A stretch of DNA of 18,060 nt from DASWHD01 sp036393335 (GTDB lineage: Bacteria; CG2-30-53-67; CG2-30-70-394). Positions 1-10,061 of the stretch are shown here, in pieces; position 1 is the stretch's first letter; the number at the start of each line of letters is the position of its first letter. Under the pieces are notes generated by a model. The model was not told the origin of the DNA and ran no database searches. It saw nothing but the letters and a program-made list of their open reading frames with translations. The position numbers were made by a program, and so were the translations under genes. The stretch covers positions 1-18,060 of the forward strand of contig DASWHD010000015.1 in NCBI GenBank assembly GCA_036393335.1. The letters run 5' to 3'.

Positions 1-86
1 GCCCGCCATCCACGGGGGGGGTGAAGCCGCCCGGACCTGCGCCGGGCGGCGAGGGGCGCGCGTGGCGTCCCCCTCCATATCAGGCG

Positions 87-536
87 TCACGCAATAAATC
101 TGAGATAGATCTGTAGGTGGTAAACAGCCAGGGCCAAGTAGATCAGGTTGAGGGCGGCGAGTATCAAATTGATACGGTAGAAGGGATAGCAGTAGAGCAG
201 AAATGAGACCCCGGCCACGGTGAGGACGAGCTTGTAAAAGACAAACACCTCCTGCCCGAGGGGAAGGATGACGGCCATCACCGGATTTCCCTCGATGGCC
301 ACCCCGTGATCGACCCACGATAGTGTGGCGAAGGCGTCCCCCAAGGAGAAGATAAATAACAAGACAATGGAGAAGAAAAGCCAGGAGTCGTAATGGTCTG
401 GATACACCGGGGGGTCGTCCGATCGCCGTGCCTTCTTGCGCCGCCCCCGCATGGCGTAGATCAGGGTACGCCAGGTCGTGCGGCGCCGTTCTGCACCCCG
501 TCTCGTCGCTGGATATCCGGTCATCTGTCCAACCAT
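87..536 (-). CDS. DUF5658-type small membrane protein
   Basis: A 149-residue protein of unknown function that starts with ATG. The N-terminal ~45 residues are strongly basic (RRGAERRR, RGRRKKARR) and probably cytoplasmic. Three hydrophobic segments follow at roughly residues 52-73, 97-118 and 121-146, consistent with three membrane helices. The loop after helix 1 contains GDAFATLSWVDHGVAIEGNPVM, and together with the arginine-rich N-terminus this resembles the DUF5658 family, where a Gly/Asn-Pro loop follows the first helix. That assignment is from memory of the family pattern. The gene lies 16 bases downstream of the remains of a HAD hydrolase on the same strand, so the two may once have been co-transcribed. 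No enzymatic residues are recognisable. Confidence 0.7.
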   Translation of the reverse strand: MVGQMTGYPATRRGAERRRTTWRTLIYAMRGRRKKARRSDDPPVYPDHYDSWLFFSIVLLFIFSLGDAFATLSWVDHGVAIEGNPVMAVILPLGQEVFVFYKLVLTVAGVSFLLYCYPFYRINLILAALNLIYLALAVYHLQIYLRFIA

Positions 537-552
537 GGTCTCGCGATGGTGC

Positions 553-1065
553 TTAGGTCTCCCCGTCGACTGGAGCTAGCAAAGCCCGGACCAGGCGCTG
601 GTCGCGGCCGGCATCGCCGACACCACCGGGTCTAGCTTGCCGCGTCTCACGTCCTCCGCCGCCATCACCGCCTGGAATCAGTCGGCCAGGTGCGTCGTTC
701 GGCACCCCCTCGATCTCCACTCGCAGGGCACCGGAGGCGATCGCCAGGGGGTGGTGCGCGGCCAGGCGCCGGATGACGGCTGCCGCGCCGGCAAAGAGGG
801 GCGGATCGTCATCCATCAGGGACTGGTAGCGGGACGTCTTGTCCCAGACCAGCGTCGCCACCCTGGCGGGGGCGAGCCGCCCTCCCTGGTCCACCACCAC
901 GGCAGTGAAGCCGTCGACGTCGTCGAACCCCACGTACATCTCATAGTACTCCGCCTCCGCGATCCGGTAGCCGAGAGGGGCGAGCCCCTCGTTGAACAGG
1001 AAAAAATGTATGGGCTCATCATCCAGGATCACGCCATCGATATCGAAAAGGATCGCGTGCCGCAT
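553..1065 (-). pseudogene. Degraded HAD-superfamily hydrolase (frameshifted, 3' end lost)
   Basis: The N-terminus is a clear HAD phosphatase/phosphoglucomutase-like protein. Motif I is FDIDGVILDDEP at residues 7-18 with the nucleophile Asp, an alpha-helical cap follows, and a motif II region LAIASGALR lies near residue 105. Just after this the reading frame loses family character (residues ~112 to the end are Gly/Arg/Pro-rich). Homology resumes in another minus-strand frame at 627-677, which reads FQAVMAAEDVRRGKLDP, a typical motif III region with the Lys. That frame is preceded by a TGA at 678-680 where the family usually has an ordinary residue. The C-terminal motif IV (GDS/EDS...D) is absent before the stop at 553. 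I read this as a frameshifted and truncated gene. The start at 1065 was chosen because motif I begins immediately after it. A sequencing or assembly indel could explain the frameshift but not the missing C-terminus. Confidence 0.65.
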
Positions 1066-1197
1066 AGCTGGACCATGAAATCGTTGGAGAAATGAGTGGT
1101 CAACGTACCCGACTCGCAGGCCCGGCGGCGACCCCGACGCCCGATCGCGCGTGGCCTTGGTCTGGCGCCTTGGGGCAAAAAAGTCCCGAGCTTTTCT

Positions 1198-1227
1198 TTG
1201 ACCGCCCTCGATATCGCGTGATAGACA
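1198..1227 (+). promoter_or_regulatory. Candidate sigma-70 promoter for the M23 peptidase-secA pair
   Basis: TTGACC at 1198-1203 and TAGACA at 1222-1227 are separated by 18 bases, about 28 bases ahead of the M23 peptidase start. It lies in the divergent gap between the HAD remnant and the peptidase gene. It is a sequence match only. Confidence 0.4.
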
Positions 1228-1255
1228 ACCCGCGCCTCGCCGTGGAGGAGGAGAC

Positions 1256-2125
1256 ATGTCCCACCTCGCAGTCCGCCTTCAGGTCCAGAACCGGCTCGGG
1301 GAGACCCGTGTCCTCGCCGTCCCCCGGCCCCTGGTCGCCAGCTTCGCCGCGCTGCTGCCACTCTGTCTCTTGCTGGCGCCGGTCAGCATTTGGCTGGGGA
1401 AGGACCGCGGCCGGCTCGCCGCCCAGGTGCAAGAGGTGGAGGAGGCGTATTCCGGTGCCCACTACCTGTTCGGGCAACTGACCGAGCGGCTGTCCGAGAT
1501 CCACGAGCTGAACAACCGGCTGCGCATCGTGGCGGACGATAGCCCGCCGTCGATCAACGGGCAATTCTTCGGCGTCGGTGGGCTCCAGGCCGTAGAGCGC
1601 GAAGAGATCTCCCTGCCGGAACGGCTGCGGGGGCTCGCGGAAGAGATCCGCCGCACCGAGACCAATCTGACCGCGGAGGATGCCTCGTTCGCCGAGCTCA
1701 CCCACCTGTTGGAGCAGCGCCAGCAGGAGATGCTCGTCACCCCCTCCATCTGGCCCACCCACGGCTGGGTCGCGAGCCCCTTTGGGCGGCGCATCGATCC
1801 CTACACCCACGGCTGGAAGCGCCACGCCGGGGTGGACATCGCGGGGCGTTACGGGACGCCGGTAGTAGCCAGCGCGAGCGGCGCGATCGATCAGGTATCA
1901 CTCGACTCGTCGTTTGGGCACCACGTGGTCATCGACCACGGGCTCGACACCGAGACCCTCTACGCCCATCTGGAAACGGTCATCGTCGTCACGGGCGACA
2001 AGGTACACCGCGGCGACGTCATCGGCTACCTCGGCAGCAGCGGTCGCAGCACGGGTCCGCACCTGCATTACGAGGTCCACCGGCACGGGATCCCGCGCGA
2101 CCCGATGGACTACATCCGGGAGTAG
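1256..2125 (+). CDS. M23 (LytM) family membrane-anchored metallopeptidase
   Basis: A 289-residue putative cell-wall endopeptidase or LytM regulator acting in the periplasm. The N-terminal ~25 residues are followed by one hydrophobic segment (about 27-48), a probable uninverted membrane anchor. Residues ~50-165 are heptad-rich and likely coiled coil. The LytM domain spans about 166-287. The zinc site is complete: H190 and D194 in HAGVD, and H269 and H271 in HLHYEV, with H238 in YAHLE as the catalytic histidine. It should therefore be an active Zn peptidase cleaving peptidoglycan cross-bridges, not a degenerate EnvC/NlpD-type activator. A strong ribosome-binding site, GGAGGAG, ends about 4 bases before the ATG. 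It lies 83 bases upstream of secA on the same strand, an arrangement I recall from several proteobacteria. Confidence 0.93.
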   Translation: MSHLAVRLQVQNRLGETRVLAVPRPLVASFAALLPLCLLLAPVSIWLGKDRGRLAAQVQEVEEAYSGAHYLFGQLTERLSEIHELNNRLRIVADDSPPSINGQFFGVGGLQAVEREEISLPERLRGLAEEIRRTETNLTAEDASFAELTHLLEQRQQEMLVTPSIWPTHGWVASPFGRRIDPYTHGWKRHAGVDIAGRYGTPVVASASGAIDQVSLDSSFGHHVVIDHGLDTETLYAHLETVIVVTGDKVHRGDVIGYLGSSGRSTGPHLHYEVHRHGIPRDPMDYIRE

Positions 2126-2208
2126 CACCTCCCCTACGGGTGTCTGTCCCCCCTGTGCTAGCCTAGCGGTTCGTGCCCGCGCCGCGGGTGGCGTAGCGTC
2201 CTCTCGTC

Positions 2209-5031
<2,823 letters not shown>

Positions 5032-5156
5032 GGTGCGATGCGACGCAGAAATCATCAGCATCCGCAACCCGCGCGACCCCCTTGGCTTGGCTACCGCTCA
5101 CCGGCAAAGATGCGCCGGGTTCGGCGAAATGCCCCCAGAGTTACCGGAGCCTCCCG

Positions 5157-5984
5157 ATGCGATACACCCTGGCCGGCATCCAGTCGGCGGCCACCGCCGA
5201 TCCGGAGCGCAACCTCAACCACTTGCTGCAGCTTGCAGAGATCGCGGCTGCGCGCGGTGCCGGTATCGTCTTGTTGCCGCAGCTTTGCACCACGCCCTGG
5301 TTTCCCGCCACGGAGAACGGTGGCGTCCCGCTCGACGGCCACGACGCTGCTTTGCAGCGGCTGCAGGAGTGCGCCAAGGAGCATGGCATCCACCTGGTAG
5401 CGCCAATCCCGGAGCGAACGCAGGGCGAGCGCGAAGAGTGGTTCAACTCGGCCTTCGTCATCGGGCCGGATGGGGCCGTCATCGGCACCTATCAGAAGCG
5501 CTACTTACCCGACCTCGACGGCTACCGCGAGAAGGCGTACTTCAGCGCCGGCACCGGCCCGTTGCCGGTATTCGACCTGGGTGGGCTGAAGGTCGGGGTG
5601 CAGATCTGCTGGGACAACTACTTTCCGGAAGGGGCGCGCCTCCTTGCCCTCGCCGGCGCACAGCTCATCTTTGCGCCCACCGCCGCCGCCTTCGATTCGC
5701 AACAACGGTGGCGCGCCCTGCTGTGTAGCCACGCCCTGTGCAACAACCTCTACGTCTTCCGCCTCAACCGAGTCGGAAGCGAGGGGGCCATGGAGTTCTA
5801 CGGCCAGTCGTTCTGCGTCGATCCCTTTGGCGAGCTGGTGGCGGAGCCCGCCGGACAGACCGAAGCGATCGTGATGGCGATGATCGACACCGACCAGGTC
5901 GACGAGGCGCGGCGGATCACCCGCTTTCTCGCCGACCGGCAGCCCGACCTCTACGCCCCTCTGGCCGCACCGACCGGCGGTTGA
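5157..5984 (+). CDS. Nitrilase-superfamily (carbon-nitrogen hydrolase) protein with catalytic Glu replaced by Gln
   Basis: A 275-residue protein resembling N-carbamoylputrescine amidase (AguB-like) members of the nitrilase superfamily, which hydrolyse C-N bonds through a Glu-Lys-Cys triad. The family frame is intact: start RYTLAGIQ, Lys114 in TYQKRYLPD, the auxiliary Glu125 in GYREKAYF, and the nucleophile Cys151 in VGVQICWDNYFPEGAR. The first triad residue, however, lies in the block LLPQLCTTPWF, where relatives read LLPEL or LIQELF. Residue 42 is therefore Gln (codon CAG), not Glu. The protein may be inactive, strongly impaired, or doing something else, or the base may be wrong. The ATG at 5157 was chosen because the fold begins right there; upstream in-frame codons show no family similarity. 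It follows secA by 125 bases and overlaps the 3' end of mqnA, on the opposite strand, by 34 bases. Confidence 0.88.
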   Translation: MRYTLAGIQSAATADPERNLNHLLQLAEIAAARGAGIVLLPQLCTTPWFPATENGGVPLDGHDAALQRLQECAKEHGIHLVAPIPERTQGEREEWFNSAFVIGPDGAVIGTYQKRYLPDLDGYREKAYFSAGTGPLPVFDLGGLKVGVQICWDNYFPEGARLLALAGAQLIFAPTAAAFDSQQRWRALLCSHALCNNLYVFRLNRVGSEGAMEFYGQSFCVDPFGELVAEPAGQTEAIVMAMIDTDQVDEARRITRFLADRQPDLYAPLAAPTGG

Positions 5985-6781
5985 CACAGCTCCAGGGGCG
6001 GAGCCTGGGTGATCGCCCCCACCGCCACCGCCAACTCGAAGAAGCGCGTCACGCCGGCTTGGTGCCGGTCGCCGAGCTCGTAAGAGAGGGCGCGCCAGTA
6101 GGTCAGGAGACGCTCGGCGGAGATCCTGGGGCAGGCGAAGTCGGCGGCCAGCCCAGCGAGGCGCTGGTCGTCGATTTCGCGGCGGATCTGGATGAGGCGC
6201 GCCGCAAGCCGTGCGCACTCCTGCCGCTGGTGCGCGACTGTGTGGCGGCGCAGAAGCCACAATGCGAAGACCATGGGCAGGTCGGTGACCTCCTTCCACC
6301 AGCGACCGAGGTCCACCACCTCGACGCCGGGCGGTGGATCATGGACCAGGTCCATGGCACGATCGCCGATCAGGAGGTGGGGCCGGCGCACGTCCTCCGG
6401 GATACCCTCCACGTAGCGTGGCCGGACGCCGGCAAAGTGTTCCAGGAGGATCTTGAGCAAGACCACCGAGGTCGCCGAGGCCGGCGTGAGATAGACCTCG
6501 CGCCCATCCAACCGGGCGACGTCCACCGGTGTCACCAACACGACGCTCCGCGCCGGCCCGTCCGCACCGATCGCGAGCCCCGGCAGGATCCAGTACCGCT
6601 CGGGGTAACGGGCGTACTCGATCGACGACGCAGGGGCACAATCGATCGCTCCGGCACGCAGGAGGTGGTTGATGGCCCGTGGCTCACCGGCGGTGAAGCG
6701 GTACTCATGCCCCCAACGCGCCCGAAATGGCTCCTGAATCGGCAGGCAGTTCGCGTACTCGATCTCACCCAGATGAAGCAT
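5951..6781 (-). CDS. mqnA: Chorismate dehydratase MqnA (futalosine menaquinone pathway)
   Basis: A 276-residue protein matching MqnA, which dehydrates chorismate to 3-[(1-carboxyvinyl)oxy]benzoate, the first committed step of the futalosine route to menaquinone. It has a periplasmic-binding-protein-like fold but no signal peptide, as expected for this cytosolic enzyme. Diagnostic blocks are LGEIEYANCLPI at the very N-terminus, the SSIEYARYPERYWILPGLAIGADGP stretch (~residues 55-80), LTPASATSVVLLKILL, HLLIGDRAM, and WWKEVTDLPMVFALWLLRR. The start at 6781 (ATG) was chosen because the first strand block begins within five residues. In-frame codons upstream (to 6997) are possible starts but show no family similarity. 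No other mqn genes are in the window. The 3' end overlaps the nitrilase-like gene convergently. Its presence implies menaquinone-dependent respiration. Confidence 0.87.
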   Translation of the reverse strand: MLHLGEIEYANCLPIQEPFRARWGHEYRFTAGEPRAINHLLRAGAIDCAPASSIEYARYPERYWILPGLAIGADGPARSVVLVTPVDVARLDGREVYLTPASATSVVLLKILLEHFAGVRPRYVEGIPEDVRRPHLLIGDRAMDLVHDPPPGVEVVDLGRWWKEVTDLPMVFALWLLRRHTVAHQRQECARLAARLIQIRREIDDQRLAGLAADFACPRISAERLLTYWRALSYELGDRHQAGVTRFFELAVAVGAITQAPPLELCQPPVGAARGA

Positions 6782-7114
6782 TGGGACCACCAGAGAAGGC
6801 AAACAGAATCGGCGCGTCATGCGCGCCGTACTCATAGGGTTGAGAGCCTGAGGCCGGCAGATCGGTGCGGGCTCGCTCAGGATCGACGAGCGGCAGGCAG
6901 CGTTCAACCCGGTGCTGCCATGCGGATCGAGAAGGTGCCAAAGGTTCCCGAAAAGACGCCCAACCCGCCGCAGCGACGGCGGCACGAGACGGGACACCGG
7001 CCCGAATCCTCCGGAGATACCACCATGTTCCCGCTACGGTCCGCCGGGCGCCTGCCTGCCGGTAGACATGGAATGCCGGGATCATTCAACCCCCTGCCGT
7101 AGCCAAGAGCGGTC
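6782..7114. other. Intergenic stretch without a recognised gene
   Basis: A 333-base divergent gap between mqnA and the Omp85-type gene. Open frames cross it on both strands, but none has recognisable domain content or a convincing start. It holds a degenerate copy of a palindrome (7051-7071) described separately. Promoters for both flanking genes should lie here, but I could not single any out. Confidence 0.5.
7051..7071. repeat. Degenerate copy of the CCTGCCTGCCGG palindrome
   Basis: The twelve bases CCTGCCTGCCGG are identical to the left half of the perfect 20-base palindrome at 10013-10032. The right half (TAGACATGG) has diverged from CAGGCAGG at a few positions. It lies about 45 bases upstream of the Omp85-type gene. 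Confidence 0.4.
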
Positions 7115-8404
7115 ATGCGCACCCTGGTCATCATCGTCGTCCTGTGCGTCACCACAGGGGCAGCGATCGCCGCACCCGGTGATGAGGGGGCAGGACCATC
7201 GGGGGTGGTGGACGCGATCGAATACCGCGGCAACCATCGCACCAAGACCAAGGTGTTGGCGCGGGAGATGCTGCTGCAGGTGGGAGACCCCTACAGCGAG
7301 GAGCAGTTCCAGGCGTCGTTGCAGCGCATCCGCAACCTCGGCCTCTACTACCGCGTGACGGGCGAGGTGGTGCCGGTCCCCGGCACCGACCGGCTGCACC
7401 TGACCGTCCGGGTAAAGGAGAAGTGGTCGATCCTGCCCCTACCTGAGCTCGATATCTCGGACGAGGGCAACGTGAAGGCCGGGATCAACTACACCGACTA
7501 CAACTTCCGTGGCGAGGATCAACTGCTCCAGGTGAAGGTCAAGCACGCCTTCGGCACCGACAGCGATACTGAACGAGGCGACTCCGCCTCCGTCAACCTG
7601 GATTTCCGCGAGTTGCGCGACTCGCCATACGATTTCAGCGTCGGGCTCGGCTGGGCCACCGATGGCGAGGCAGCCGCAAGCACCGAGCTCACCACCACCG
7701 GCGAGGGCGAGGCCACCAGCGTCGACCTCGACCTGGAGCTCCACCACTTTACCCGTGAGGGGACAAGCCGCCGGCGCATGGGGGGTGGCGTGACCATCAA
7801 CTACGTCACCGAAACCGACGGCGCGGGAACTGAGGATACCCAGTGGGTCAACAGCGTGCGCTTTACCCATTCGTTGGACTCGGTGGACGACTTCAACTAC
7901 ACCTTCGCCGGCCACCGGTGGGACTATACCGTAGAGCTGTTCACCCTCGCGCTCGGCAGCAACGCCGATGCATTGAAGCTGGATCTGGGCTACCAGTGGT
8001 ACTGGAAGTTTGGCCAGCAGAACGTGACCGCCCGGGCGCAGACGGGATACACGATTGGGCCGGACGCCAGCGAGGTCGGCTTCGAGCTGGGGGGTGGGCG
8101 ATCGGTGCGCGGGATCGAAAAGGACTCCATCTCGGGAAAGGGCATGTGGCTGGGCAACCTGGAGTACCGCAGCCCACGGGCCTGGAACTGGCTCGGTGGC
8201 GCCGCCTTCCTCGACGCCGGCACCGCGGGCCAGGCGTCCGATCTCCTCGACCCAGGCAGGGTGGCGGCGGGCGGCGGTCTTGGTCTCCGGGTGTACATCG
8301 GCAGGCTGGTACAGGGCGTCGTGCGCCTCGATACCGCCTACGGGTACCACCCCGACGATGGCTTTAGCACCAAGCTCTACTTCAGCCTCAAGCAGCCGTT
8401 CTGA
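7115..8404 (+). CDS. Short Omp85-family outer-membrane protein (one POTRA domain plus barrel)
   Basis: A 429-residue protein with a cleavable signal peptide (MRTLVIIVVLCVTTGAAIAA, cleavage near residue 20). A single POTRA-like domain follows at about residues 30-105: VVDAIEYRGNHRTKTKVLAREMLLQVGDPYSEEQF, then LQRIRNLGLYYRV and LHLTVRVKEKW. The rest (about 110-429) alternates in the manner of beta strands and contains GGGRSVRGIEKDSI, which fits the Omp85 barrel signature (V/I)RG(F/Y) with Ile in the last position. The final residue is Phe in KQPF, the usual outer-membrane insertion signal. BamA has five POTRA domains, TamA three, and two-partner transporters two, so this is a minimal member. 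It may export or insert a dedicated substrate, but the gene neighbours do not reveal one. It converges with the acyltransferase gene across a 48-base gap. Confidence 0.82.
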   Translation: MRTLVIIVVLCVTTGAAIAAPGDEGAGPSGVVDAIEYRGNHRTKTKVLAREMLLQVGDPYSEEQFQASLQRIRNLGLYYRVTGEVVPVPGTDRLHLTVRVKEKWSILPLPELDISDEGNVKAGINYTDYNFRGEDQLLQVKVKHAFGTDSDTERGDSASVNLDFRELRDSPYDFSVGLGWATDGEAAASTELTTTGEGEATSVDLDLELHHFTREGTSRRRMGGGVTINYVTETDGAGTEDTQWVNSVRFTHSLDSVDDFNYTFAGHRWDYTVELFTLALGSNADALKLDLGYQWYWKFGQQNVTARAQTGYTIGPDASEVGFELGGGRSVRGIEKDSISGKGMWLGNLEYRSPRAWNWLGGAAFLDAGTAGQASDLLDPGRVAAGGGLGLRVYIGRLVQGVVRLDTAYGYHPDDGFSTKLYFSLKQPF

Positions 8405-8452
8405 TCGGCGCATGGCGCGCGGCAGGGGCCAGCCCCTCGACCACCGCGGCTC

Positions 8453-9217
8453 TTATTGCGCCACCGGCACGAACGCCGCCAAAACACGCGCATGCAACTC
8501 CCGAGCGAGGTGTTTGCGGTCGCCGGGTGGCATCACCGCCTCCCCGAAGTGGACCGTGACCTCCACGCGCGGCAGGGCAAGCAGGCGGATGAAATGGCTG
8601 GGGAACGGTGTCGCCTCCCACCAACAGACGGTGCGCGCGGGAGGGTCCGGGCTCCCCGGCGTGGTCACGCTCAGCGTGGCGGGGATGCACGGCACCTCCG
8701 CCAGCACCGCGGCCTGAAACAGCGAGGACTTGAACGCGGCCACCGTCGCCCCACGAGAGGTGGCGGCCTCCGGGAACCAGGTGATGCGCAGGCCCGCGCG
8801 TAGCCACGCGGCGAGCTCGCTGTTAACCCGCCCGGTATCGCGGCTCTGGTCCCGGTCGATGAACAAGGTGCCGGCCGCACGGGCAAGTACCCCGATGGCC
8901 GGCCAGCCAGCGACTTCCGCCTTGGACAGGAAGAGGCCGGAATAGCACGAGGCGAGACACAGGATGTCGAGGTAGGACAGGTGGTTGGCCACCACCATGG
9001 TACCGTCCACGGGCAGACGCCCCGTGCGGTGCACGCGCACGGCGAACAGGGGAAGCAACACTCGTGCCCACAGGTGACTCATGTGCGCCCCGACCCGTGC
9101 GCGCGCCGCGGGATGGCCGGCCGTGGCCACCATCACGAAGATGACGGGTACAGCGGCCACGGCCGTCGCCACGACTGCGCCGAGGAGCTTGTAGGTGATG
9201 CGCCAGTAGCGGGCCAT
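8453..9217 (-). CDS. 1-acyl-glycerol-3-phosphate acyltransferase (PlsC family)
   Basis: About 254 residues. An N-terminal hydrophobic segment (residues ~10-32) anchors it to the inner membrane. The acyltransferase catalytic motif HX4D is present as NHLSYLD (His79, Asp84), followed by KAEVAGWPAIGVLARAAGTLFIDR (motif II region). Motif III, normally FPEGT, reads FPEAATSRG (about 148-156), so Gly and Thr are both replaced by Ala. AFKSSLFQAA and VPCIPATL (motif IV region) follow. The family transfers acyl chains to lysophosphatidate or related acceptors such as ornithine lipid precursors; the acceptor cannot be read from the sequence. The ATG at 9217 is used; a GTG nine bases upstream (9226) is an equal alternative because neither has a clear Shine-Dalgarno sequence. 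Confidence 0.88.
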   Translation of the reverse strand: MARYWRITYKLLGAVVATAVAAVPVIFVMVATAGHPAARARVGAHMSHLWARVLLPLFAVRVHRTGRLPVDGTMVVANHLSYLDILCLASCYSGLFLSKAEVAGWPAIGVLARAAGTLFIDRDQSRDTGRVNSELAAWLRAGLRITWFPEAATSRGATVAAFKSSLFQAAVLAEVPCIPATLSVTTPGSPDPPARTVCWWEATPFPSHFIRLLALPRVEVTVHFGEAVMPPGDRKHLARELHARVLAAFVPVAQ

Positions 9218-9298
9218 GGACCCCACGGGAAAACACCGGAAAGGGCAATGGAGAAACGCGCCCTATCCTAACCCGCATTGTGCTGCACCGAGGCCCGG

Positions 9299-9679
9299 TC
9301 AGATGTAGTGCGGCGGCGGCACCTCCGCCTCGTAGAGGTGGCACAGGAAGCGCAACCACGCCTCTTCCTCGGTCTCGAAAAAGGTCTGTTCCACCATCCA
9401 CTGCTCGAAGCGCTCCTGGGCCAGGCGCCAAGAGGTGTTGAGGCGCCGCTGACAGCGGGTCTTGAGCTGATCCAGGCGTGGGTAGAAGCGGTGCTCTGCC
9501 GTCCCTGGGGCGACCACCAGCGCATCATCCGCCACGACCCACACGGGACCATCGCCGCCCTGGTCGGTCGAGAAGCAATAATCACCCTCTGCAGGCTGCC
9601 AGGCGAGAAGCCGGACGCAGACCTCCTGTGTGCACAGCCAGCGATAGCCCTCGTACTCCGCACCACTGGGGTAACTCAT
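9299..9679 (-). CDS. Hypothetical protein, 126 aa
   Basis: I do not recognise this protein. The start ATG at 9679 is well supported by GAGGAG seven bases upstream. The product is soluble, without a signal peptide or membrane segment. It is rich in aromatic and acidic residues: EYEGYRWLCTQEVCVRLLAWQ at the N-terminus, a central PVWVVADDALVVAPG, and a helical C-terminal half (RLDQLKTRCQRRLNTSWRLAQERFEQW) ending in VPPPHYI. Four cysteines are scattered (two near the N-terminus as LCTQEVC, one mid-protein, one near the end) without a clear metal-site pattern. Codon use is like its neighbours, and the start signal and compositional coherence argue for a real gene. It lies between plsC (same strand, downstream) and a patch of mobile or broken DNA. 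Confidence 0.62.
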   Translation of the reverse strand: MSYPSGAEYEGYRWLCTQEVCVRLLAWQPAEGDYCFSTDQGGDGPVWVVADDALVVAPGTAEHRFYPRLDQLKTRCQRRLNTSWRLAQERFEQWMVEQTFFETEEEAWLRFLCHLYEAEVPPPHYI

Positions 9680-9837
9680 AGGTTGCTCCTCACAGCCCCC
9701 CAACGTATCGGCCAATGACCATTTCTCCTCAGCGGCCAACGGCGGTAACCGCGTGCCAGGTAGCTCGATGCCAGGGTCGCTCGCCATGGGCGTCGAGCCA
9801 CTCTTGCCACGAAGAGGAGTTGTAAAAACTCTTATGA

Positions 9838-9966
9838 AATCGACCACCATGGGAGACGGCGGCGGACCCCTTTCACTACGCCGTCACCGAGGTGGTGAAC
9901 AACGCGATCGCCCACTCCGGTACACAGGAGGTGGTGGTGGTCGAGCCTGTGCAGGGGAGCCTTGTC
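9838..9966 (+). pseudogene. Fragment of a GHKL/HATPase (anti-sigma or histidine-kinase-like) gene
   Basis: A plus-strand frame reads DPFHYAVTEVVNNAIAHSG and then TQEVVVVEPVQGSLV. This is the N-box of GHKL ATPases (E...NNA..HS), closest in my reading to the HATPase domain of HTH-ATPase regulators (FSYAFTEMLNNAIDHS). Upstream the frame runs into a TGA at 9835-9837 with no start or earlier domain. Downstream it is cut exactly where the inverted-repeat element begins at 9967. The ATP-lid motifs (DNGxG, GxGxxG) are missing. It is a dead remnant whose 3' break coincides with the element's left end. Confidence 0.6.
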
Positions 9967-10012
9967 CTAGCCCGCATTTCTCACCAGGGATCTGCTGCGA
10001 CCGCGCAACCGC

Positions 10013-10032
10013 CCTGCCTGCCGGCAGGCAGG
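10013..10032. repeat. Perfect 20-bp palindrome
   Basis: CCTGCCTGCCGGCAGGCAGG is its own reverse complement. It lies inside the MITE-like element, and a decayed relative is at 7051-7071, so it is probably a dispersed repeat unit in this genome. Confidence 0.7.
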
Positions 10033-10061
10033 CCGCATCTCCTGGCCGGGTCCTCGTCCGG

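Noticed and set aside
678..680. TGA within the displaced HAD frame read as a possible selenocysteine codon
   Set aside because: It is not in a Cys-type redox motif, no SECIS-like hairpin follows at the right distance, and the surrounding gene is frameshifted and truncated. A plain stop in a decaying gene is simpler.
637..1095. Plus-strand open frame of 152 codons over the HAD remnant
   Set aside because: It is the antisense shadow of the HAD coding region; no domain or start signal.
8405..8452. AGGGG-CCAG-CCCCT hairpin between the two convergent genes as a terminator
   Set aside because: Only five base pairs and no T-run on either strand.
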